A stretch of 64,000 bases of DNA. Source: Lachnospiraceae bacterium (GTDB lineage Bacteria > Bacillota > Clostridia > Lachnospirales > Lachnospiraceae). This document shows positions 44,350 through 53,798 of this stretch, piece after piece. Location: contig CAAGFJ010000084.1 in assembly GCA_900769115.1 (NCBI GenBank), forward strand, positions 18,472 through 82,471. The letters run 5' to 3'. The position numbers were made by a program, and so were the translations under genes. Within the stretch, counting starts at the first letter, position 1. The number at the start of each line of letters is the position of its first letter. The notes below the pieces were generated by a model. The model searched no databases and was not told the origin of the DNA. It saw nothing but the letters and a program-made list of their open reading frames with translations.

Positions 44350-45171
44350 ATGAAAACAATTCTAGAAAACGTGCGTAGCCGCACTCCACTCGTTCATTTT
44401 ATCACGAACTATGTAACGGTAAATGATGTTGCCAACATGATGTTAGCATGTGGCGGCTCTCCAATCATGAGTGATGATAAGAAGGATGTAGAGGATATTA
44501 CGACAATCTGTAACGCATTAGTGATCAACATAGGAACGCTGAATGAGAGATCGATTGAATCCATGATCCTTGCAGGTAAGAGGGCAAATGCACTAGGTCA
44601 CCCGGTTATTCTTGATCCGGTTGGAGCGGGTGCGTCGAAGTTTCGGACAGAGACAACATTTCGTCTGCTGCAGGAGGTAAAGTTCACGGTAATCCGTGGC
44701 AATATCTCAGAGATTAAGACGGTGTATTCAGGTAGTGGATCTACGAAGGGTGTGGATGCAGATGTGGCAGATATTGTGACAGAGGATAATCTTAAGGAAA
44801 CAGCACAGTTTGCAAAGGAATTAAGTAAGACGACCGGAGCAATTATTGCTATTACCGGAGCCATTGATGTAATTGCAGATACAGAACATGCCTATGCAAC
44901 CAGAAATGGTGTGGCGGCTATGTCAAAGATTACCGGAACCGGCTGTATGTTAGATGGTGTGATTGCGGGATATGTAGCCGCGAATATGGAGAATCAGACG
45001 AATGCGGTTGTAGCTGCCATTGCAGCAGAAGGTCTTTGTGGAGAGATTGCCGGATCCAAGGTGGACGCAGAGGGAAGAGGTACTTCCAGCCTTAGGATGT
45101 ATCTGATCGATGCAATGAGCAACTTAGATGGAGACACCTTAGTAAAGGGTGCAAAAGTAGAGGAAATATAA
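44350..45171 (+). CDS. thiM: Hydroxyethylthiazole kinase ThiM
   Basis: Phosphorylates the salvaged thiazole alcohol (THZ), the second half of thiamine. About 273 residues with VHFITNYVTVNDVANMMLA, PVILDPVGAGAS, IRGNISEI and the anion hole/catalytic region KITGTGCMLDG. The ATG at 44350 follows AGAAAGGAATATAT, directly after the fourth repeat unit; the frame is open upstream through the repeats, which is not coding. Its presence, with no thiazole synthesis genes here, points to thiazole salvage. Confidence 0.95.
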   Translation: MKTILENVRSRTPLVHFITNYVTVNDVANMMLACGGSPIMSDDKKDVEDITTICNALVINIGTLNERSIESMILAGKRANALGHPVILDPVGAGASKFRTETTFRLLQEVKFTVIRGNISEIKTVYSGSGSTKGVDADVADIVTEDNLKETAQFAKELSKTTGAIIAITGAIDVIADTEHAYATRNGVAAMSKITGTGCMLDGVIAGYVAANMENQTNAVVAAIAAEGLCGEIAGSKVDAEGRGTSSLRMYLIDAMSNLDGDTLVKGAKVEEI

Positions 45172-45178
45172 TATAATA

Positions 45179-45217
45179 ATGCCGGATCAATCAAAGTATA
45201 TGGATGTGATCCGGCAT
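45179..45217 (+). other. Perfect RNA hairpin between thiM and thiE
   Basis: ATGCCGGATCA (45179-45189) pairs perfectly with TGATCCGGCAT (45207-45217). No T-run follows, so it is more likely a stability or processing element than a terminator. Confidence 0.6.
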
Positions 45218-45248
45218 AACATTTCTTATATAGAAAGAAGGAAGTTAC

Positions 45249-45911
45249 ATGAAACCATTTAATAACGAAGAGATCAGGAAGTCTATGTGTCTATATGCGG
45301 TAACGGATTCCATGTGGTTAGGAAACCGGACGCTGCCGGAGGTTGTGAAGGAAGCGTTAGAAGGTGGAGCAACGTTTTTGCAGATCCGGGAGAAGAATCT
45401 GGCATATCCGGAATTCGTGAAATTAGCAACAGAGGTCAAAGCGGTAACAGATGCATATCACATTCCTTATGTTGTGGATGATGATGTTGAGCTTGCCAAA
45501 GAGATCGATGCAGATGGTGTGCATATCGGACAGAGCGATCTTGCATTGGTAGAAGCACGCAGGGTATTAGGTCCGGATAAGATTATCGGGGTGTCGGCAC
45601 ATAGTGTGGCTGAGGCAATCGAGGCAGAGAGGAATGGTGCAGATTATCTGGGAGTGGGTTCTGTGTTTACGACATCTACCAAATTGGATGCAGAGGCAGT
45701 ATCTAAGGCTACATTAAAAGAAATATGTGAGGCGGTGTCAATACCAGTTGTTGCCATTGGTGGTATTCAGAAAGATAATATGCTACAATTAAAAGGCACA
45801 AAAGTAGATGGTGTAGCTGTTGTATCTGCTATCTTTGCAGCACCAGATATTCGGAAGGCAACGAAGGAGCTTCGGATGACAGCGGATGACTTGGTAGCAG
45901 AACTTAAATAA
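45249..45911 (+). CDS. thiE: Thiamine-phosphate synthase ThiE
   Basis: Joins HMP pyrophosphate and thiazole phosphate to thiamine phosphate. The 220-residue TIM-barrel protein shows LYAVTDS, FLQIREKN, VVDDDVELAKEIDADGVHIGQSD, GVSAHSVAEA, YLGVGSVFTTSTK and VVAIGGI. AGAAAGAAGGAAG lies before the ATG. Third gene of the thiamine operon. Confidence 0.95.
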   Translation: MKPFNNEEIRKSMCLYAVTDSMWLGNRTLPEVVKEALEGGATFLQIREKNLAYPEFVKLATEVKAVTDAYHIPYVVDDDVELAKEIDADGVHIGQSDLALVEARRVLGPDKIIGVSAHSVAEAIEAERNGADYLGVGSVFTTSTKLDAEAVSKATLKEICEAVSIPVVAIGGIQKDNMLQLKGTKVDGVAVVSAIFAAPDIRKATKELRMTADDLVAELK

Positions 45912-46006
45912 TTGTGAATTCCGGATGATGGTATGGGTGCTATGACGGTATGTCGGGAGAGATATACAAAGATGAAAGGAAGCGCAGTAGAGAAGGAGTG
46001 AGATAT

Positions 46007-46798
46007 ATGCATACAATATTAAGTATAGCCGGTTCGGATTCAAGCGGAGGTGCCGGAATCCAGGCAGATCTTAAGACGATCACATCCCTTGGGGAATATG
46101 GAATGACTGCCATCACGGCATTAACGGCACAGAATACAACCGGAGTACAGAGTGTAGAAGCGGTTTCTGTACAGATGGTAAAGGCACAGATGGATTCGGT
46201 ATTTCAGGATATCCGGCCAGAGTCTGTGAAACTTGGTATGATCGCAACACCGGATATTATGGAAGCAATCTGCGAGAAGTTAGATGAATATCAGGCAGAT
46301 AATGTGGTGGTGGATCCTGTGATGGTTGCTACAAGTGGCAGCAATCTGATGGAGAACCGCACTGTCAGAACGCTGAAAGAAAAGCTAATTCCAAGAGCAG
46401 ATATCATTACACCGAACTTAAGTGAAGCAGAGGTGCTAAGCGGCATTTTCATTCAGAACAGAGATGACATGGAGCAGGCAGCTAAAAAGATTGCAGAATA
46501 TTGTAACGGGGCAATTCTGATCAAAGGCGGTCATCTCACGGAGACAGCAGATGATCTTCTCTATATGAACGGTGATTCGATCTGGATCTCCGGTCAAAGA
46601 TATGATAACCAGAATACGCATGGAACAGGCTGTACGTTATCTTCTGCAATCGCAACCTTTCTAGCAAAAGGCTATCCGATGGAAGATAGTGTTCGTAAAG
46701 CGAAAGAATATGTAGCAGGTGCAATCGCTTCCGGATTAGATCTTGGTCAGGGAAGAGGACCGTTGATGCATAATTATCAGACCAGAACAGAGGAATAG
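46007..46798 (+). CDS. thiD: HMP/HMP-phosphate kinase ThiD
   Basis: Phosphorylates hydroxymethylpyrimidine and its phosphate. About 263 residues: AGSDSSGGAGIQADLKT, TALTAQNTTGV, VDPVMVATSG, TPNLSEAEVLSG, ILIKGGH and NTHGTGCTLSSAIA. The ATG at 46007 follows GAGAAGGAGTGAGATAT; an in-frame ATG at 45950 is less likely. The nth gene starts four bases after its stop, so both are probably on one transcript. Confidence 0.95.
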   Translation: MHTILSIAGSDSSGGAGIQADLKTITSLGEYGMTAITALTAQNTTGVQSVEAVSVQMVKAQMDSVFQDIRPESVKLGMIATPDIMEAICEKLDEYQADNVVVDPVMVATSGSNLMENRTVRTLKEKLIPRADIITPNLSEAEVLSGIFIQNRDDMEQAAKKIAEYCNGAILIKGGHLTETADDLLYMNGDSIWISGQRYDNQNTHGTGCTLSSAIATFLAKGYPMEDSVRKAKEYVAGAIASGLDLGQGRGPLMHNYQTRTEE

Positions 46799-46802
46799 AG
46801 CA

Positions 46803-47456
46803 ATGGCAGAACCGAAGAAGAGATACACAAAGAAACAGCGGGCGTTGGATATTATTGAGTTGTTGAAGCAGGAGTATCCGGATGCTGGCTGTACATTAGA
46901 ATATGATGATGCATGGAAATTGTTAGTCAGTGTGAGATTGGCTGCACAGTGTACCGATGCCAGAGTGAATGTTGTAGTGGAAGGACTATTTGCGAAGTAT
47001 CCTTCAGTTGAGGCATTAGCGGCTGCACCGGTGGAGAACATCGAGACAATTGTCAAGCCATGCGGACTAGGCAAGAGTAAGGCAAAGGATATCAGTGCCT
47101 GTATGAAGATATTAAGAGATGAGTATGATTGCAAAGTGCCGGAAGACTTTGATGCATTGTTGTCGCTCCCGGGAGTAGGGCGGAAGAGTGCGAATCTGAT
47201 CATGGGAGATGTATTTGGCAAACCTGCAATTGTGACAGATACGCATTGTATCCGGTTAGTGAACCGTATGGGCTTGGTGGATGGCATCAAAGAGCCGAAG
47301 AAGGTGGAGATGGCACTGTGGAAACTGATTCCACCGGAGGAGGGCAGTGACTTCTGTCATCGCCTGGTATATCATGGTCGTGCGGTCTGTACGGCAAGAA
47401 CAACTCCGGACTGTGAACATTGCTGCCTGAAGACGGTATGTAAGAAAGTATTGTAA
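46803..47456 (+). CDS. nth: Endonuclease III (DNA glycosylase/AP lyase)
   Basis: Base-excision repair enzyme for oxidised pyrimidines. 217 residues, typical length. The helix-hairpin-helix with the catalytic lysine is LPGVGRKSANLIMG and the catalytic aspartate is in IVTDTHCIRL. The 4Fe-4S loop near the C terminus has the spacing C-x6-C-x2-C-x5-C. Nearly abuts thiD, so it may be under TPP-riboswitch read-through control. Confidence 0.95.
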   Translation: MAEPKKRYTKKQRALDIIELLKQEYPDAGCTLEYDDAWKLLVSVRLAAQCTDARVNVVVEGLFAKYPSVEALAAAPVENIETIVKPCGLGKSKAKDISACMKILRDEYDCKVPEDFDALLSLPGVGRKSANLIMGDVFGKPAIVTDTHCIRLVNRMGLVDGIKEPKKVEMALWKLIPPEEGSDFCHRLVYHGRAVCTARTTPDCEHCCLKTVCKKVL

Positions 47457-47501
47457 GAGAGTTCTTGTAATTAATTTTCTGGATAGAAGAAAGGGTATCG
47501 C

Positions 47502-48551
47502 ATGGAAGAGAAAGAACAGGTGCACAAGCGCCGGAAACGATATAGTGGAACACATCCGAAGACATTTGCGGAGAAGTACAAAGAGCAGAATCAGGAGAAG
47601 TACCAGGATACGATTGAGAAAGTAATCCGTAAGGGCAGTACGCCGGCAGGAATGCATATCTCAATCATGGTGCAGGAGATCTTAGATGTGTTGAAGATAC
47701 AGCCGGGTGAGACGGGATTAGATGCAACGCTTGGATACGGCGGGCATACGAAAGCGATGCTTGACTGTCTGCAGGGAAAGGGTCATATATACGCATTGGA
47801 TGTGGATCCAATCGAGAGTAAGAAGACGAAGAAGCGATTGGAAGATCAGGGATACGGAGAAGAGATACTGACCATCCGGCAGATGAACTTTGCAAATATT
47901 GCACAGTTGTCGGAAGAGGTGGGAAAGTTAGATTTTGTATTGGCAGATCTTGGCGTATCTTCTATGCAGATTGATAATCCGGAGAGAGGATTTACCTATA
48001 AGGCAGAAGGTCCGTTAGATCTTCGTCTGAACCCAGAGCAGGGAACACCGGCATATGCAAGACTTCAAGAAGTGACAGAGGAAGAATTGATCGGGATGTT
48101 ACAGGAGAATTCGGACGAGCCATATGCAACGGAGATTGCAGCGAAGGTTACAGAATGGAAAAGAAAGAAGCGCCCAATCCATACGACAACAGACTTCAAG
48201 AATGCGATTGAAGAAGCGTTATCCTTTGTTCCACAGACAGAGAAGAAAGAAGTAGTGAAGAAGTCGTGTCAGAGATGTTTTCAGGCACTTCGGATTGATG
48301 TGAACAGTGAGTTTGAAGTGTTATATAGTTTCTTAGATAGTCTGCCGGATGTATTGGCTCCAGGTGCAAGAGTAGCCATTCTTACCTTTCATTCTGGTGA
48401 GGATCGTCTGGTGAAGAAAGCGTTCAAGCAGGGAAAGAAACAGGGGGTCTATGCCGAGATATCGGAAGATGTGACCCGCCCTTCTGAGGAAGAATGTAAC
48501 CGGAATCCGAGGGCGCGTTCTACAAAATTACGCTGGGCGATCCGGGCATAA
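47502..48551 (+). CDS. rsmH: 16S rRNA (cytosine-1402-N4)-methyltransferase RsmH
   Basis: Methylates C1402 of 16S rRNA. At 349 residues it is longer than usual because of a basic N-terminal extension of about 45 residues (KRRKRYSGTHPKTFAEKYKE). Motifs: DATLGYGGHTKAMLD for SAM binding, LADLGVSSMQID, GPLDLRLNPEQG, and FHSGEDRLVKKAF near the end. The usual partner genes of the dcw cluster (ftsL, pbp, mraY) are not here, so this may be a displaced or second copy. Paralogues with long N-termini occur in Clostridia. Confidence 0.92.
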   Translation: MEEKEQVHKRRKRYSGTHPKTFAEKYKEQNQEKYQDTIEKVIRKGSTPAGMHISIMVQEILDVLKIQPGETGLDATLGYGGHTKAMLDCLQGKGHIYALDVDPIESKKTKKRLEDQGYGEEILTIRQMNFANIAQLSEEVGKLDFVLADLGVSSMQIDNPERGFTYKAEGPLDLRLNPEQGTPAYARLQEVTEEELIGMLQENSDEPYATEIAAKVTEWKRKKRPIHTTTDFKNAIEEALSFVPQTEKKEVVKKSCQRCFQALRIDVNSEFEVLYSFLDSLPDVLAPGARVAILTFHSGEDRLVKKAFKQGKKQGVYAEISEDVTRPSEEECNRNPRARSTKLRWAIRA

Positions 48552-48586
48552 AATTATATAATGTATCATGCAGAAGTGTATGTTAG

Positions 48587-48618
48587 ATGCTCTATTCGTT
48601 TGGATAGGGCATTTTTTG
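48587..48618 (+). terminator. Terminator after rsmH
   Basis: ATGCTCTAT (48587-48595) pairs with ATAGGGCAT (48604-48612, one G-U pair), followed by TTTTTT. Confidence 0.85.
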
Positions 48619-48695
48619 AGGATATATAAACGATACATTCATCTGGTACTCTGATCCTGACAAGAGGATTTAACATGTATTAGAAGGGAGAGCTT

Positions 48696-48809
48696 ATGCG
48701 GTATATATTCAAAAACTATCATACATTTTTTCGGAATCATACACCATTATTTGTTCTGTGTATGAGTGTTGTTATTAGCATTGATTCAGCCATATCTGTC
48801 ATTAAATAA
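48696..48809 (+). pseudogene. 37-codon membrane ORF, probable gene fragment
   Basis: An ATG behind GAAGGGAGAGCTT opens a 37-codon frame: charged head (MRYIFKNYHTFFRNHTP) then one hydrophobic helix. This looks like the first 35 or so residues of an ABC-type permease or MacB/FtsX-like protein, cut off by TAA. No continuation was found in the other frames before the EamA gene on the opposite strand. It may be a decayed gene or a true small membrane protein. Confidence 0.45.
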
Positions 48810-48861
48810 ACAGACGGTTCATGCCATATTGGTGCAGCATTCAGGAAAGGCAAGGTGATCG

Positions 48862-49770
48862 TTATGAGTTGTTGCGGACTGCCTGCATGGCAACAACCTG
48901 TATGGCACCTAAGATACAGATGAATCCCAGAATATCTACTTTGGTAAATGTAACATCAGCAAGTAGGAAAGCAAGGATGGCGCTGACAACGGGTTCTACC
49001 GTGGCGAACAGACTTGCTTTTACATTTCCTAACAGTCGGACGCCAAAACCATAGATCAGGAAAGGGATCAGTGTGCCGAACAGGGCAATTGCTGTCACAA
49101 GCAGGAACGATCTGGTTGTAAATTGTACGTGCGCAGCATAACTTCTGGTAATAATGCACATGAAGATTCCGGCAAGCAGGAATCCCCAACCGGTCACAGA
49201 GGAGATACTATATTGATTGTGCAGCTTCTGTGGAGATACGGTGTAGATAACAAATGCAACTGCAGAGGAAAGTCCCCAGATTAAAGCCGCTCTGGATATA
49301 CTCAATGAGTGAAGATTGCCATGAGTGGAGATCAGTACAATACCAAGAAATGCAAACAGGATAGCAAAAATCTCCTGTACGGATGGCATTTTCTTCATAT
49401 AGAATGCCGTATAGAGAAGCATTAGGATTGGATAGGTATACTGTAGTACCGTTCCGGTTGCGGCATTCGATGCGGCAATGGCTGAAAAGTAAGTGTATTG
49501 TACAGACATAACACCGGCAATGGCAAAGAACATAAGCCGAAGAATGGCTTTCTTATCTTTCCAGATGGCAAGAAGAGAGGAATCTTTTCGGATGATGCAA
49601 AGGGCGAGAATACCGATGCCGGACCCCAGCATACGGATCGTGCTGACGAAACCGATTGTAATATCGGTACTTTGAAAGAGCAGTTGACCAAGTACGCCGC
49701 TTAAGCCCCAGAGACATCCAGCAAGCAGTACAAGAGGAATTCCAATTAATTGATTCTTATGTTTGTTCAT
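48862..49770 (-). CDS. EamA/DMT-family exporter
   Basis: A 302-residue protein with ten hydrophobic helices in two EamA repeats (residues about 10-140 and 155-295). The head GIPLVLLAGCLWGLSGVLGQLLF and the central ALIWGLSSAVAFVIYTVSPQK mark the two halves, and SLFATVEPVVSAILAFLLADV is the typical last block. Substrate unknown. It lies opposite to the main direction, divergent from clpB. Confidence 0.9.
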   Translation of the reverse strand: MNKHKNQLIGIPLVLLAGCLWGLSGVLGQLLFQSTDITIGFVSTIRMLGSGIGILALCIIRKDSSLLAIWKDKKAILRLMFFAIAGVMSVQYTYFSAIAASNAATGTVLQYTYPILMLLYTAFYMKKMPSVQEIFAILFAFLGIVLISTHGNLHSLSISRAALIWGLSSAVAFVIYTVSPQKLHNQYSISSVTGWGFLLAGIFMCIITRSYAAHVQFTTRSFLLVTAIALFGTLIPFLIYGFGVRLLGNVKASLFATVEPVVSAILAFLLADVTFTKVDILGFICILGAIQVVAMQAVRNNS

Positions 49771-49953
49771 AGTTGCACCTTCTTATCCTTCTAATAATAT
49801 GTATGATGCAAGGGTGTAGTATCGTTTGTCCTTAACATCATGCGAATTTTTGTGTCGCAAAATCTTTCGATATTGTAGCATAGTCCATGTCAATCGACAA
49901 TGTAATCCCCCAAAAACAAAAGAATATTAAGAAAGTAAAATTTTCTGACAATT

Positions 49954-49996
49954 TTAGCACTCACCTATTGACAGTGCTAACAAAACATGATATTCT
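49954..49996 (+). promoter_or_regulatory. CIRCE operator overlapping the clpB promoter
   Basis: TTAGCACTC-N9-CAGTGCTAA (49954-49980) matches the CIRCE element bound by HrcA with one mismatch in 18 positions. The promoter TTGACA (49968-49973), 17-bp spacer, TATTCT (49991-49996) overlaps it, so HrcA binding would block RNA polymerase. Confidence 0.92.
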
Positions 49997-50079
49997 AGCA
50001 TTGTTCAAGAAAATAATGGTGGTCAGAATGGGGAATATCCCGGGAATCAGATCACATAGATAGAAAGGTGGGACTTATT

Positions 50080-52656
50080 ATGAACGCAGAGAAATTTACG
50101 AAGAAATCATTAGAAGTAGTAGAGAATTGCGAGAAGCTTGCCTATGAATATAATAATCAGGAGATTGATCAGGAGCATATTTTATATAGCTTATTGACAG
50201 TAGAAGAAAGTCTGATTGCCAAACTGATTGAGAAGATGGACATAGATCTGGAGCAATTTTCAAAAGAAGCAGAGAAGCTGGTCGCTTATCGTCCGAAAGT
50301 ATCCGGCGGTAATCTGTTTACCAGTTCTGACTTCCAGAAGACTTTTGTGAATGCTGAGAAAGAAGCAAAGCAGATGGGAGATGAATATATCTCCGTTGAA
50401 CATATCTTTCTGGCATTACTGAAGCATCCGAACAAAGCATTGAAAGGATTGTTTGGGGAATATGGAATTACGGAAGATCGGTTTTTGAAAGTATTAGCAG
50501 ATGTACGAGGTGGACAACGGGTAGAGAGTGATAATCCGGAAGCTACCTATGACAGTCTGGAGAAGTATGGATATGATCTGGTAAAGCGTGCAAGAGAGCA
50601 GAAGCTGGATCCGGTAATTGGCAGGGATTCTGAGATCCGGAATATTATCCGTATCCTTTCCCGTAAGACGAAGAATAACCCGGTGCTGATCGGTGAACCT
50701 GGTGTTGGTAAGACTGCAGCAGTAGAAGGTCTGGCACAGCGTATTGTCAGAGGGGATGTACCGGAAGGCTTGAAGGATAAGAAGATATTTGCGTTGGATA
50801 TGGGTGCCTTAATTGCAGGTGCCAAGTATCGTGGTGAATTTGAGGAACGTTTGAAAGCAGTATTGGATGAGATCAAGAAGTCAGATGGAGAGATTATTCT
50901 GTTCATTGATGAACTGCATACGATCGTAGGTGCCGGCAAGACAGATGGTGCGTTAGATGCAGGTAATATGTTGAAACCAATGCTTGCAAGAGGTGAATTG
51001 CATTGTATCGGTGCAACGACTCTGGATGAATACCGGAAGTATATTGAGACAGATGCGGCACTGGAACGTCGGTTCCAGCCGGTTATGGTGAATGAGCCAA
51101 CTGTTGAAGATACGATATCTATTCTGCGTGGTCTGAAGAACCGGTACGAGGTATATCATGGTGTTAAGATTACAGATGGTGCGATTGTGGCTGCAGCTAC
51201 CCTTTCAAACCGTTATATTACGGACCGGTTTCTGCCGGATAAGGCAATCGACTTAGTTGATGAAGCATGTGCCCTGATCAAGACAGAATTGGATTCCATG
51301 CCGGTAGAGCTGGATGAGATTCAGCGTCGTATGATGCAGTTAGAGATTGAGGAAGCAGCCCTTAAGAACGAGGAAGACCGGTTAAGTAAGGAACGGTTGG
51401 AGAAACTGCAGGAAGAACTTCGGGAACTGCGTGAGAAGTTTGCATCAATGAAAGCAGACTGGGATAATGAGAAGAAGGGCGTGGATAAGATCCGGGAACT
51501 CAAGGAAGAGATTGAACAGGTCAACAATGAGATCCAGATTGCACAGCGAGGTTACGATCTCAATAAAGCAGCAGAACTTCAGTATGGTAAGCTGCCACAA
51601 CTCCAGAAGGAATTGGAAGAATTAGAGGCAAAGGAAAGTGACAAAGAGAAAGCAATGGTACATGAGAATGTATCTGAGGAAGAGATTGCTTCTATTGTAT
51701 CAAAATGGACAGGAATCCCGGTTTCAAAATTGACAGAAAGCGAGAGGAATAAGACTCTGCATCTGGCAGATGCCCTGCACACCCGTGTGGTAGGACAGGA
51801 TGAGGCAGTGGAATTGGTATCCGATTCTATCATCCGTTCCAAGGCAGGAATCAAAGATCCGACCAAGCCAATTGGTTCCTTCCTGTTCTTGGGCCCGACA
51901 GGTGTTGGTAAGACAGAACTTGCAAAGACATTAGCACAGGCTTTGTTTGATAATGAAGCCAATATGGTGCGTATTGATATGAGTGAGTATATGGAGAAGC
52001 ATTCTGTGGCTCGTCTGATCGGAGCGCCTCCGGGATATGTTGGATATGATGAAGGTGGTCAGTTGACAGAGGCAGTCAGAAGAAAACCATATTCGGTTGT
52101 CTTGTTTGATGAGATTGAGAAGGCACATCCGGATGTATTCAATGTGTTGTTACAGGTATTAGATGATGGTCGTATTACGGATTCTAAAGGTAAGACGGTT
52201 GATTTTAAGAATACGATACTGATCATGACATCCAATATCGGATCTTCTTATCTGTTAGATGGTATTGGCGACAATGGCGAGATTACAGAGGATGCAAAGA
52301 ATAAGGTTATGGAAGATCTGCGTATGCATTTCCGTCCGGAATTCCTGAATCGTTTGGATGAGACGATTATGTTCAAACCATTAACCAAGGACAACATTGG
52401 TAATATTATTGATCTGTTAGTAACGGATCTTAATAAGCGATTGGCGGATAAAGAATTAACACTTAAGATTACGGATGAAGCAAAGAATTATATTATGGAT
52501 CATGGTTATGATCCAATCTATGGTGCGCGTCCATTGAAGCGTTATATTCAGAAGAACGTAGATACGTTAGTTGCCAAGCTGATTTTAGCGGGCAATGTGG
52601 GAGCACAGGATGTTATCACGATTGACGTGAAGGACGATCAACTGATTGCTTCATAA
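50080..52656 (+). CDS. clpB: ATP-dependent disaggregase ClpB
   Basis: Hsp100 chaperone that, with DnaK, rescues aggregated proteins. About 858 residues: N-terminal Clp repeat domain, first AAA+ module (GEPGVGKTAAVEGLA, LFIDELHTIVGAG), the long coiled-coil middle domain (about residues 400-520, Glu/Lys/Leu-rich), and second AAA+ module (GPTGVGKTELAKTLA, GAPPGYVGYDEGG). No ClpP-binding loop is seen. The ATG at 50080 is preceded by AAAGGTGGG. CIRCE in the promoter means HrcA heat-shock control. Confidence 0.97.
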   Translation: MNAEKFTKKSLEVVENCEKLAYEYNNQEIDQEHILYSLLTVEESLIAKLIEKMDIDLEQFSKEAEKLVAYRPKVSGGNLFTSSDFQKTFVNAEKEAKQMGDEYISVEHIFLALLKHPNKALKGLFGEYGITEDRFLKVLADVRGGQRVESDNPEATYDSLEKYGYDLVKRAREQKLDPVIGRDSEIRNIIRILSRKTKNNPVLIGEPGVGKTAAVEGLAQRIVRGDVPEGLKDKKIFALDMGALIAGAKYRGEFEERLKAVLDEIKKSDGEIILFIDELHTIVGAGKTDGALDAGNMLKPMLARGELHCIGATTLDEYRKYIETDAALERRFQPVMVNEPTVEDTISILRGLKNRYEVYHGVKITDGAIVAAATLSNRYITDRFLPDKAIDLVDEACALIKTELDSMPVELDEIQRRMMQLEIEEAALKNEEDRLSKERLEKLQEELRELREKFASMKADWDNEKKGVDKIRELKEEIEQVNNEIQIAQRGYDLNKAAELQYGKLPQLQKELEELEAKESDKEKAMVHENVSEEEIASIVSKWTGIPVSKLTESERNKTLHLADALHTRVVGQDEAVELVSDSIIRSKAGIKDPTKPIGSFLFLGPTGVGKTELAKTLAQALFDNEANMVRIDMSEYMEKHSVARLIGAPPGYVGYDEGGQLTEAVRRKPYSVVLFDEIEKAHPDVFNVLLQVLDDGRITDSKGKTVDFKNTILIMTSNIGSSYLLDGIGDNGEITEDAKNKVMEDLRMHFRPEFLNRLDETIMFKPLTKDNIGNIIDLLVTDLNKRLADKELTLKITDEAKNYIMDHGYDPIYGARPLKRYIQKNVDTLVAKLILAGNVGAQDVITIDVKDDQLIAS

Positions 52657-52695
52657 GGAAAATGATATAATATGTAGAGAGGCTTCTTTTACAAT

Positions 52696-52742
52696 AATAC
52701 CAGCATGCTATCCAATTGTGGATAACTTGCTGGTATTTTTAT
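52696..52742 (+). terminator. Terminator after clpB
   Basis: AATACCAGCA (52696-52705) pairs with TGCTGGTATT (52728-52737), with an inner TATCC/GGATA stem, followed by TTTATTTT. Confidence 0.88.
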
Positions 52743-52859
52743 TTTATGGTAAAATATTACATTTAACAGGTGTATAGATCGAAATAGCCAAAGAATTATG
52801 TTAAGATTCACACAACATATTAATGAATAATGTAAAATACGGGTGAAGGAGAAAGAGAT

Positions 52860-53798
52860 ATGAGAAATCAATGCAAGCTGACCGTGTTATTGCTTGCTGC
52901 AATAATGGTGTCAGGAATGCTTGTAGTACCAGGAGGGAATGTACAGGCGGCAGAACTACAGGGGAGAAGTGTTTCTGGTGGCACGAAAAAAGTTTTACAA
53001 TCTTCATACGGTGCGAAGAAACAGAAAATATCAATCAGTAAAAAAGAACGAAATAAATATTTTGGTAAGTCAGCATTTATTGGAAGTTCCAGTGGAGTAG
53101 GACTGAAGTCCTGTATGCAATTAAATGGGCATATTTATAAGAAAAAAGGAAAATCTTATTATAAATATGAAGATGGTAAGCTGGCAAAGAAGAAGTTTGT
53201 TACGGTTGGGAAACATACCTATTATTTCAATAAAAAGGGTGTTATGGAAAAGGGATGGATGAAAAAGAAAGGAAACTATTACTATTTTGACCGGCAGACA
53301 GGAAAACAGAAATTTAATTGTAAAGTAGATGGAATTAAGATTCGGAAAGACGGAACAGCAAAGCTGTCAACATACACAAAGAATAAGATTGATACGATGA
53401 TCACGGCAAAGAAGATCATGCAGGCGAATACAAAGACTACGGATAGCAGAAGTAAAAAGCTTAAAAAGGTATTTAATTGGGTATTAAAACACCCATATAA
53501 AAGATATCGGACATTGAAGTCTGTGCAGAGCAAGAAAGGCTGGGAGATCACATTTGCCAATGATGTCTATAAGAAAGGGCAGGGATGTTGTGTGTCGGAA
53601 GCAAGTGCATTTGCTTTTTTAGCGCATGAATGTGGATATAAAAATGTATATATATGTGATGATACCGGGCATGCATGGACAGAGATAAATGGCAGAGTAT
53701 ATGATACATTGTTTTCAGAGGCAAAGAATTACAATAAGTATTATAATTCGAGTTATGGCACAGCAGGATTGCATCGGGTTGGAAAGCTGAAAATTTAA
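52860..53798 (+). CDS. Secreted transglutaminase-like protein with cell-wall-binding repeats (copy 1)
   Basis: A 312-residue exported protein. Signal peptide to about residue 31 (VQAAE). Two or three aromatic repeats of the choline/glucan-binding type (KSYYKYEDGKLAKKKFVTV, TYYFNKKGVMEKGWMKKKG, NYYYFDRQTGK) probably hold it on the surface. The C-terminal about 130 residues resemble the transglutaminase/protease-like fold: Cys in KGQGCCVSEASAF (243 or 244), His in DTGHAWTEI, Asp in VYDTLF. It may cross-link or cut surface peptides. It pairs with a paralogue 146 bases downstream. Confidence 0.85.
   Translation: MRNQCKLTVLLLAAIMVSGMLVVPGGNVQAAELQGRSVSGGTKKVLQSSYGAKKQKISISKKERNKYFGKSAFIGSSSGVGLKSCMQLNGHIYKKKGKSYYKYEDGKLAKKKFVTVGKHTYYFNKKGVMEKGWMKKKGNYYYFDRQTGKQKFNCKVDGIKIRKDGTAKLSTYTKNKIDTMITAKKIMQANTKTTDSRSKKLKKVFNWVLKHPYKRYRTLKSVQSKKGWEITFANDVYKKGQGCCVSEASAFAFLAHECGYKNVYICDDTGHAWTEINGRVYDTLFSEAKNYNKYYNSSYGTAGLHRVGKLKI

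Noticed and set aside
46736..47290. Antisense frame of 184 codons opposite nth
   Set aside because: The nth protein is unmistakable on the other strand and the antisense product has no recognisable motif.
48862..49054. Plus-strand frame at 48821-49054
   Set aside because: It is antisense to the last part of the EamA exporter, which has the full ten-helix pattern.
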